Shown one piece after another: positions 6,891 to 12,580 of a stretch of DNA of 12,580 bases. The notes beneath the pieces are model-generated. The model had not been told where the DNA came from, did no database searches, and saw only the letters and a program-made list of their open reading frames with translations. Both the position numbers and the translations under genes were made by a program. How positions within the stretch are numbered: position 1 is the first letter of the stretch; each line of letters begins with the position of its first letter. Where the stretch lies: NCBI GenBank assembly GCA_900770845.1, contig CAAGLS010000171.1:1-12580 (forward strand), written 5' to 3'. Source of the DNA: an uncultured Prevotella sp. Its GTDB lineage: Bacteria > Bacteroidota > Bacteroidia > Bacteroidales > Bacteroidaceae.

Positions 6891-7113
6891 ATTCATAATT
6901 CCCAATTTCCAATCCCCAGCTTTGGAAGTTGGCGTCTGCTCCTGCCTCTTTTTCCTCTTTTTCGTTCAAGACCTTAGTGGTTGGTGTCTCTTTCCTGTTG
7001 GGAAATGATTATTGGGAGACATGGCTTCTACCTGATTGCTTCCTCGCTGATGCAGGGGAATTGGGTTGAAAAGTGTTGCTTACGCAAAAAAATATCAATT
7101 GTGAATTATGAAT
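6891..7113. repeat. 223-bp non-coding stretch bounded by 17-bp inverted repeats
   Basis: ATTCATAATTCCCAATT (6891-6907) and AATTGTGAATTATGAAT (7097-7113) are reverse complements at 16 of 17 positions. The interior (6908-7096) has no credible ORF on either strand. The left end abuts the gapA terminator and the right end touches the miaA promoter. A miniature inverted-repeat element is possible, but AATTCATAATTC-type strings are common between Bacteroidales genes, so the pairing may reflect a shared intergenic motif. No clear target-site duplication is visible. Confidence 0.5.
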
Positions 7114-7123
7114 TATGGATTAT
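7103..7123 (+). repeat. Three tandem 7-bp units
   Basis: GAATTAT at 7103-7109 and 7110-7116 is followed by the variant GGATTAT at 7117-7123. It overlaps the right inverted repeat and lies just before the -33 element of miaA, so copy-number change would move sequence next to that promoter without altering its spacing. Confidence 0.6.
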
Positions 7124-7125
7124 TT

Positions 7126-7156
7126 TTTGTCGTTTGCCGTTTTTCCCGTAACTTTG
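7126..7156 (+). promoter_or_regulatory. miaA promoter, placed at the start codon
   Basis: TTTG at 7126-7129 and TAACTTTG at 7149-7156 are separated by 19 nt, a full match to the Bacteroides -33/-7 consensus. The -7 box ends only six nucleotides before the ATG at 7163, so the transcript should begin at or within a few bases of the start codon. Confidence 0.75.
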
Positions 7157-7162
7157 CGGTAA

Positions 7163-8101
7163 ATGACGAAACCTCATCAACTGATAACCATTTTGGGGCC
7201 TACAGCGAGTGGGAAGACTGCTCTCGCCGCTCGACTGGCCTACGAGCTCGACGGAGAAATTATTTCCGGCGACAGCAGGCAGGTATATCGTGGCATGACC
7301 ATCGGAACGGGAAAGGACCTCGACGACTACATTGTGGATGGCCACGCCATTCCTTACCACCTCATCGACATCTGTGAGCCGGGCGAGAAATACAACATCT
7401 TCCAGTATCAGCAGGACTTTCTTCGGGCTTGGCATGGAGTGCAGTCTCGTGGCAAGTGGCCCATCCTCTGTGGTGGCTCGGGACTCTACATTGAGTCGGT
7501 GCTGCGCGGCTATGCGCTCTCTCCCGTGGAGCAGAATCCTGAGCTGCGCCGCAGGTTGGAGGGGAAGACGTTGGACGAGTTGACCCAGATTCTCCTCAAT
7601 CTGAAGGCAAGGACAGGCAGCACGATGCACAACACCACGGACGTGGACACGCCCCAGCGGGCCATAAGGGCCATCGAGATAGAGACATTCAATGCGGAGC
7701 ATCCCACGCAGCCTCGACAGATGGAGGCTCCCGACAGCCTTGTCGTTGGCGTGAGTATAGATCGTGATGAGCGACGCCGCAAAATCACGACGCGCTTGCG
7801 GAGGCGGCTCGACGAGGGCATGGTGGATGAGATTCGTGGACTGCTCGACAAGGGCATCAAGGCTGAGGACCTGATTTATTACGGACTCGAATATAAATAT
7901 GTGACGCTCTACGTCATAGGCCAACTCAGCTACGAGGAGATGTTCCGCCAACTCGAAATAGCCATCCATCAGTTTGCCAAACGACAGATGACGTGGTTTC
8001 GTGGCATGGAACGGCGCGGCTGCCAAATCCATTGGATAGACGCAGCTTCGAGCATGGAAGACAAGTTGCAGCAGATTAGGACATTAATAAACAACGGCTA
8101 A
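7163..8101 (+). CDS. miaA: tRNA dimethylallyltransferase MiaA
   Basis: A 312-residue cytoplasmic enzyme that transfers the dimethylallyl group from DMAPP to N6 of A37 in tRNAs reading codons that begin with U, the first step toward ms2i6A. The P-loop GPTASGKT is at residues 12-19. DSRQVYRGMTIGTGKD (37-52) corresponds to the family's DSMQVY-like segment. GGSGLYIESVLRGY has Ser where many members have Thr. DTPQRAIRAIEI and the tRNA-contacting FAKRQMTWFRGMERRG close the fold. It resembles the first of the two MiaA paralogs found in many Bacteroides. The start is firm because the P-loop must lie about 11 residues in. The stop TAA is immediately followed by the ATG of the next gene, so the two are very likely translated from one transcript. 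Confidence 0.96.
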   Translation: MTKPHQLITILGPTASGKTALAARLAYELDGEIISGDSRQVYRGMTIGTGKDLDDYIVDGHAIPYHLIDICEPGEKYNIFQYQQDFLRAWHGVQSRGKWPILCGGSGLYIESVLRGYALSPVEQNPELRRRLEGKTLDELTQILLNLKARTGSTMHNTTDVDTPQRAIRAIEIETFNAEHPTQPRQMEAPDSLVVGVSIDRDERRRKITTRLRRRLDEGMVDEIRGLLDKGIKAEDLIYYGLEYKYVTLYVIGQLSYEEMFRQLEIAIHQFAKRQMTWFRGMERRGCQIHWIDAASSMEDKLQQIRTLINNG

Positions 8102-9037
8102 ATGATAGATTCCAATCGGTGGGGCATCCTATATTGCCCAAAGGCCAGCCTGCTCACTACGCCCAACAACCGCTGGGCGAGCGTGGAACGGGTGTTGAAG
8201 AATGAAGGCATCGCCTACGACTTCGTTCAGAGCGAGGCCCGCGGAAGTGTGACGCGCTTGGTGAAGATGTTTATCAACAACGGCTACAAGACCATCGTCA
8301 TAGTTGGTGGAGACAGTGCGCTCAACGATGCCGTCAACTGCCTGATGCAAACCGAGAGGCAGACGCGCGATGAGATAGCCTTGGGCGTTATCCCCAACGG
8401 CGTGATGAATGACTTCGCCCACTTCTGGAATTTCAAGGAAGGAGAGATAGAGCAGAGCGTGAGATGGCTCAAGCAGCGTCGCGTGAGGAAAATCGACGTG
8501 GGCTGCATACGCTACAAGAACAGGCATGGCGAGGCCTGTCGCAGGTATTTTGTCAATTGCGTCAACCTTGGCTATGTGGCCAATGTGATGAACCTGCGCC
8601 GCACCACCCGCCACATCCTTGGCTCACGCATGTTTTCCTTCCTTGTCTCTTTTGGTCTGCTATTTTTCCAGCGACTCGATTACAAGATGCGTCTGAGAAT
8701 CAACACCGATGTCATCGACCGCCGGGTGATGACCGTTTGCGTGGGCAGCTCCACAGGCTATGGCCAGACGCCGAGCGCGGTGCCCTACAATGGGCAGCTC
8801 GACGTGTCGGTGGTGTATTCGCCGGCTACCACCCAGCTGTTCGAGGGCATCTACCTTTTCCTTAGAGGACGCTTCCTCAACCATAAGAGCGTGCATCCCT
8901 ACCGCACCACCCAGGTGAGTGTGGAGCAGGCTGTCCACGTACCCGTGAGCATCGACGGAAGACTCATCGACCAGCCTGTGCCTCCCTATTCGATTTCGGT
9001 GGAGCAGGAGGCCATCAACTTCCTCATACCCTCATAA
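8102..9037 (+). CDS. Diacylglycerol/lipid kinase family protein with altered motifs
   Basis: A 311-residue soluble protein of the DAGK_cat (YegS/DgkB-like) family, whose members phosphorylate diacylglycerol or related lipids with ATP. The N-terminal Rossmann-like half has VIVGGDSALNDAVN (67-79), where the family motif is GGDGTxNE. It continues with IPNGVMNDFAH (97-107), where GTGNDFA is usual. The C-terminal half has CVGSSTGYGQTPSAVPYNGQLDVSVVY (parts: CVGSSTGYGQT, PSAVPYNGQLDVSVVY; 213-239) and SIDGRLID, where DGE is common. A glycine is thus lost from both nucleotide-binding loops and the acidic residue of the DGE motif is replaced by Arg. A mainly hydrophobic stretch at 176-192 may touch the membrane. 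The start overlaps nothing: ATG follows the miaA TAA directly. Activity is uncertain; it may have a changed substrate or a non-catalytic role. Confidence 0.85.
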   Translation: MIDSNRWGILYCPKASLLTTPNNRWASVERVLKNEGIAYDFVQSEARGSVTRLVKMFINNGYKTIVIVGGDSALNDAVNCLMQTERQTRDEIALGVIPNGVMNDFAHFWNFKEGEIEQSVRWLKQRRVRKIDVGCIRYKNRHGEACRRYFVNCVNLGYVANVMNLRRTTRHILGSRMFSFLVSFGLLFFQRLDYKMRLRINTDVIDRRVMTVCVGSSTGYGQTPSAVPYNGQLDVSVVYSPATTQLFEGIYLFLRGRFLNHKSVHPYRTTQVSVEQAVHVPVSIDGRLIDQPVPPYSISVEQEAINFLIPS

Positions 9038-9043
9038 CTTGTC

Positions 9044-9090
9044 ACAAAGCGGCATCGTCCCACAGGGGCGATGCCGCTTTGTTCTTGTTT
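9044..9090 (+). terminator. Strong terminator after the miaA-lipid kinase pair
   Basis: An 18-bp stem pairs 9044-9061 with 9065-9082 around a three-base ACA loop, with one T-G wobble; the base is ACAAAGCGGC/GCCGCTTTGT. TTCTTGTTT follows on the plus strand. It starts six nt after the kinase stop. On the minus strand, 31 bp past the macroglobulin stop, the same stem lacks a following U-tract, so it mainly serves the plus strand, although it may slow read-through both ways. Confidence 0.88.
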
Positions 9091-9113
9091 CCACTCATTA
9101 TACGGCGGTCTCC

Positions 9114-12100
9114 TTATCGGGTGTCTCCCAAGGCATCCTCCCCGACTATGGACACGCTTGTTGGCTTGTTTTCACGTCCCATGAATGCCGCGTTGTACTC
9201 GCACTCAGCCTTTACAGCCCCCGCGTGGTAGTTGCCGGGGCGGTTGATGAAGTATTCCGTCCTCAGCGTGTAGTCGCCTTTGGGCAGGGTCTCGAAGAAG
9301 TAGTCGGTCTGCTCGTCCATCGGACGCACGTAGCAGCCCAGCCGCCAGTCGTAGTCAGACAGTTGGCTGACGGGCATCAGACAGGCCGGACGATGGTCGG
9401 TGATGAGCACGAAGTCGTAGTCGCGGTCGGCGTGTACCTTGATGACCACCCTCACACGGTCTCCCACGTTGAAGTCACGCCGCGAGCTGTCTGCGGGTTC
9501 TATCGTGCGGCTCACACCGAAGCCCCTGTTCTCATTGGGTAAGGCAGAAGCCACTGCCTCGTGCCAGCCTCTCACCACGGGCCAAGCCACCGACTGCGGC
9601 ATGGGACCCGTGAGGAAAGCCTCCACAGCATCGGCCGTCACCAAGGGCGTGTCCCACTTCTGCGTCTTCTTCTCTTCCACCAACCATCGCTTCATGCCCA
9701 TGAGCAGTGCGGTGTCGGCTGGCGCAATCAGCGACAGGGCGTGGATGGCCGCTGTCACCGTAGGAATCTTATAGTCGCGCCAACTGTAGTAGGCTTTCGG
9801 CGTATCGAAGTAGGTGCCCCGGTCGGCGGTGGTGACGGCATACTGGCCGAGACTCTCCATCATGCTGCGTGCAGCCTCTTGCCGTCCGTCCTGATGAAGT
9901 GCCGTGGCCACGCGTGCCTTTCCGAGTATGGTGAGGTCGGCTCCGTGTCCCTCAGCATGGTCCAAAAGGGTCTTCCGCGCTGCCTTGGCCTCTGCTGTGA
10001 GCTGGGCGGGCATGAGTGACAGGGCGTAGAGAATATGGTAGGCTTCCTCCAAGTTGCATCCCGCCTCACCGACTTTCTCCAACTGCTTGGCATCCTCAAC
10101 GAGCCATGCGGCCAGCCTCGTCTTTGTGGGTTGCAACAGATGCTCTATCTCGCTATGGTCTGCAACCAATGGGGCAAGCATCTCAGCCACTGTCACCGTG
10201 ACGATACGGCTTGACGGCATTCCCGGCCACCAGCCGAAAGTGCCGTCGCCGCGCTGAAGCCGCTGCAGGTTGGACAAGGGTGTGTGAGTGTCATGGGAGG
10301 TCTGCGATTCTTCCTCATCGTCGTCCAGCTCGTCAAGCTTGAAGACCGTGTATACCTTTGCGGCCAACGACAGCGCGTCGCCGCCTCTCACCGAGTCCAT
10401 CTCGCCCAAGGCCTCGCGTATGGCTTCGGAGGCGGAGCGGTCGATGGTTTCTATCTCCGCCACACGCTCCTTGTCGGAGGCGATGGCGATGGTCTTCTCC
10501 ATTCTGTCATTGTGGTTCCGCGTCGAGGCATTGGCCCGCACGGTGATGCTTTGTAGCAGGGCGTCGGTGGGCACGCGGAGCGGGGCGGCGATGGTTTTCG
10601 ACATGGAGGGCTGCAGGCTGAACCTGTATTTCCTGTCCATCAGAGACGCTCCTTTGCCGACGGCTCGCACGGCCAAAGCTCCCTTGAGCCGGCCGTCGCC
10701 CATGTTGCTCACCGTGAGCGGCAGCAGGGCTTCGTCGCCCTGGCGGAGGAAGCGCGGCAGGTTGTCGGCCACCATCAGCTCCATGCGCGACTGCACCGTG
10801 GTGTCGAGCGAGGCCACGCCCCCCTCACGGTCGTGTACAAGTCCTTGCAGCCGCCATGTGGTGACATTGTCGGGCATGGTGAAGTCGAACGAGGCGAGGC
10901 CGTCGCGGTCGGTCGCTGTGGCGGGAGCCCAGAGGGCGAGGGTGCGGAAGTTGTGCCGCGTGCGCCCCCTGGTCTCTGCACCTCCCTCGTCGCGCCGTAC
11001 CAGTCTGTTGGTGGAGAGGTTCTTGTCCACTTGGGCCTTGGAAAAGCTTCTGTCTTCCGACTTTACCTCAACGTCTTTCTTGATGACGGGTGCTTCGAAC
11101 TTTTGCCCTGATGCCACCCTGCCCAATGCTACCACCTCCTGCAGGCTGTTTTCATCGTCTTTGAGGGAAATGACGACCGACTCGCCGCTTAGGACCGTCA
11201 CTGTGGATGGCTGATAGCCGATGTAGGAGACGGTGAGCTGCGCCGTGCCACTGACGGGGATGGAGAATGTCCCATCCAAGTCGGTCATGCCGCTCTTCCC
11301 TTGGCTGGTCATCAGCATGGCTCCTGCCACAACCTCGCCCGACGCATCGTACACAATGCCATGGCAATATCCAGTCTTGGGCTTGCCTTTTCCGCCCAAA
11401 GTCCATCCGCCCAACCGATAGGCCACTGCCCGCGCGTTGGCCTCAAGGCTGATGAGGCCGTCGGCAAAGGTAGCGGGACGGATGTCCGTAGGAGTAAGCA
11501 GTCCCAGCCGTCTTGTCTCGTAGCTGGTTCGTCCATTGTTGTCGATGGTTGTGGTGTAGCTGGTAGGCAGGTCATCCTGCATTTCCCAGTCGTTGGTCCA
11601 GGTGTTGTCGCTGATGAGGTCGAGTCCACTGTCGTAGAGTGTCACCATGGCCTGTGCGTCGGCCGGCTGTCCTGAGGGTCGGCTCACCCGCAGCCGCCAC
11701 TCCTGCCGCTGCCCGGGTTCTACCACGCTGTCCAACTGTTCCCATTGGGCGTGGAGCCTCTCGGCCGTGTCCACATAGGGCAGTTTGAGGTCGTAGCTTC
11801 CCATCTTGCCTTGGCCGTAGGCTGCCACCGAGAGGGTGACGCCGCCTCCGTAGGCATCCCTATTATATAATAAGGTACGCGTGATGACGGTGTCGGCCAT
11901 CGCCATGGAGCCACGCTCCAACAAGCTGTCGGCCGACCGCAGCTCATAATAGAGCGTAAGCTCTTTCTCCGTGGTTCCCATCTGTACGACCACTGGCTGT
12001 CCGTTGTCCTTGAATTCGTCGGCCGATGCCGCAGTCCAGAAGAAAGTGGGTTGCGAAAGGTGGCGCGCTGCCGGGTCGATGACGGAGAGTGTGCAAGTCA

Positions 12101-12580
12101 GTGTGTCGCCCTCAGCCCACATCCTCAGCTCATGCTGTCCGGCCTGCAGTGTTTTGAGGGGGATGAAGCCCGTCTGGTTGGCCGCCATCCTGCCTTGTGT
12201 GCCGTCGTCGAGCTGCCAGCTTATGTTGCCCTCCACCTTGTTGCCCTGAGCGTCGCGGAGCGAGCAGTTTACGGCAAGCAGCGAGTCGCGGCAGTAGCCT
12301 TTGGGTTCACTCTGATAGAAATTGCTGTTGTCGCATGAGAGGAAGGCTTTCTTGTTGCTGTAGCTCAGAATCACATTCTTCGTGCGCTGCTGGCCGTCAG
12401 GTGCTGTGACGGTGTATGCTTTCCAAAGATGGCTGGTATATGAATTGTCCTTGTCGAGTGGCACGGCAATGCGGGCCGTGAACATCCCCTTGCTGTCGGT
12501 GGTCTGGGCAGTGTCGCCCTTGGTCTCCACCTTGGCTCCTGCCACAGGAGCGCCATTGAGCAGGAAGACGCGGCCGCTCA
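9114..12580 (-). CDS. Alpha-2-macroglobulin-like protein, C-terminal part (N-terminus outside window)
   Basis: The frame is open to the right edge, so about 1,154 C-terminal residues are visible; the GTG at 12545 is internal, not a start. Full-length Bacteroidetes relatives are usually near 1,900 residues. Order of parts: macroglobulin-type beta domains (12580 to about 11700, starting GRVFLLNGAPVAGAKV); a bait-region-like section (EPGQRQEWRLRVSRPSG, VTLYDSGLDLI); an inserted CarboxypepD_reg-like domain with a TonB-box-like end (about 11385-11122); the family core NFRTLALWAP, FDFTMPDNVTTWRLQGLVHD and NLPRFLRQGD (about 10960-10740); an acidic DELDDDEEE tract; a helical toroid-type region from GDGTFGWWPG (about 10250) to about 9560; and a terminal beta domain. 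No CxEQ thioester is present. Such proteins sit in the periplasm or on the envelope and are thought to trap proteases, but without a thioester covalent trapping is not expected. It is convergent with the kinase gene. Confidence 0.9.
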   Translation of the reverse strand, partial: SGRVFLLNGAPVAGAKVETKGDTAQTTDSKGMFTARIAVPLDKDNSYTSHLWKAYTVTAPDGQQRTKNVILSYSNKKAFLSCDNSNFYQSEPKGYCRDSLLAVNCSLRDAQGNKVEGNISWQLDDGTQGRMAANQTGFIPLKTLQAGQHELRMWAEGDTLTCTLSVIDPAARHLSQPTFFWTAASADEFKDNGQPVVVQMGTTEKELTLYYELRSADSLLERGSMAMADTVITRTLLYNRDAYGGGVTLSVAAYGQGKMGSYDLKLPYVDTAERLHAQWEQLDSVVEPGQRQEWRLRVSRPSGQPADAQAMVTLYDSGLDLISDNTWTNDWEMQDDLPTSYTTTIDNNGRTSYETRRLGLLTPTDIRPATFADGLISLEANARAVAYRLGGWTLGGKGKPKTGYCHGIVYDASGEVVAGAMLMTSQGKSGMTDLDGTFSIPVSGTAQLTVSYIGYQPSTVTVLSGESVVISLKDDENSLQEVVALGRVASGQKFEAPVIKKDVEVKSEDRSFSKAQVDKNLSTNRLVRRDEGGAETRGRTRHNFRTLALWAPATATDRDGLASFDFTMPDNVTTWRLQGLVHDREGGVASLDTTVQSRMELMVADNLPRFLRQGDEALLPLTVSNMGDGRLKGALAVRAVGKGASLMDRKYRFSLQPSMSKTIAAPLRVPTDALLQSITVRANASTRNHNDRMEKTIAIASDKERVAEIETIDRSASEAIREALGEMDSVRGGDALSLAAKVYTVFKLDELDDDEEESQTSHDTHTPLSNLQRLQRGDGTFGWWPGMPSSRIVTVTVAEMLAPLVADHSEIEHLLQPTKTRLAAWLVEDAKQLEKVGEAGCNLEEAYHILYALSLMPAQLTAEAKAARKTLLDHAEGHGADLTILGKARVATALHQDGRQEAARSMMESLGQYAVTTADRGTYFDTPKAYYSWRDYKIPTVTAAIHALSLIAPADTALLMGMKRWLVEEKKTQKWDTPLVTADAVEAFLTGPMPQSVAWPVVRGWHEAVASALPNENRGFGVSRTIEPADSSRRDFNVGDRVRVVIKVHADRDYDFVLITDHRPACLMPVSQLSDYDWRLGCYVRPMDEQTDYFFETLPKGDYTLRTEYFINRPGNYHAGAVKAECEYNAAFMGRENKPTSVSIVGEDALGDTR

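Noticed and set aside
9039..9542. A 167-codon plus-strand frame after the kinase gene
   Set aside because: It begins within the terminator region and is antisense to the macroglobulin C-terminus.
10288..11214. A 308-codon plus-strand frame
   Set aside because: It lies wholly antisense to the macroglobulin, is Ser/Arg-rich low complexity, and mirrors the codon bias of the real gene.
12543..12545. GTG as the start of the macroglobulin gene
   Set aside because: The frame stays open upstream with family-like sequence (GRVFLLNGAP) to the window edge, so the gene is simply cut by the window.

Overview
The window looks like a chromosomal segment of a Bacteroidales bacterium, most likely Prevotella or a close relative. 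Support for this: a TonB-dependent receptor with an N-terminal carboxypeptidase-like domain, a lipoprotein whose mature start (C-S-D-D-D) matches the Bacteroides surface-export signal, the Bacteroides-type miaA, TAnnTTTG promoter boxes, A-rich leaders without Shine-Dalgarno sequences, and GC-rich genes between AT-rich gaps. The genus is inferred from sequence style, not from a search.

Layout. 1-514 is a gene-free leader packed with foldable DNA: a 100-bp imperfect hairpin, two further inverted repeats, and four tandem 22-bp units, each with a palindromic core. Next comes an apparent two-gene unit: a TonB-dependent outer membrane receptor (515-3322) and a probable surface lipoprotein with a beta-helix-like body (3390-4907). 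It ends at a strong terminator. mscL (5086-5505, minus strand) converges on that unit with its own terminator. mscL and gapA (5751-6821) diverge from one AT-rich gap whose two promoter signatures overlap. After the gapA terminator lies a 223-bp stretch bounded by 17-bp inverted repeats. Then miaA (7163-8101), apparently leaderless, is followed with no gap by a diacylglycerol/lipid-kinase-like gene (8102-9037) and a strong terminator. The rest (9114-12580, minus strand) is the C-terminal part of a large alpha-2-macroglobulin-like protein whose N-terminus lies outside the window.

How the genes fit together. The receptor and lipoprotein probably work as one outer-membrane uptake pair for an unknown ligand; the lipoprotein is not a SusD. 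mscL, gapA and miaA are housekeeping genes (osmotic safety valve, glycolysis, tRNA modification). The macroglobulin-like protein lacks a visible CxEQ thioester and carries an internal segment resembling the N-terminal extension and TonB-box region of SusC-type receptors.

I see no defence system, insertion sequence, prophage, CRISPR array or RNA gene. The points most worth a second look are the tandem palindrome array before the receptor, the receptor-like insert and missing thioester in the macroglobulin, the overlapping mscL/gapA promoters, and the changed motifs in the lipid kinase.
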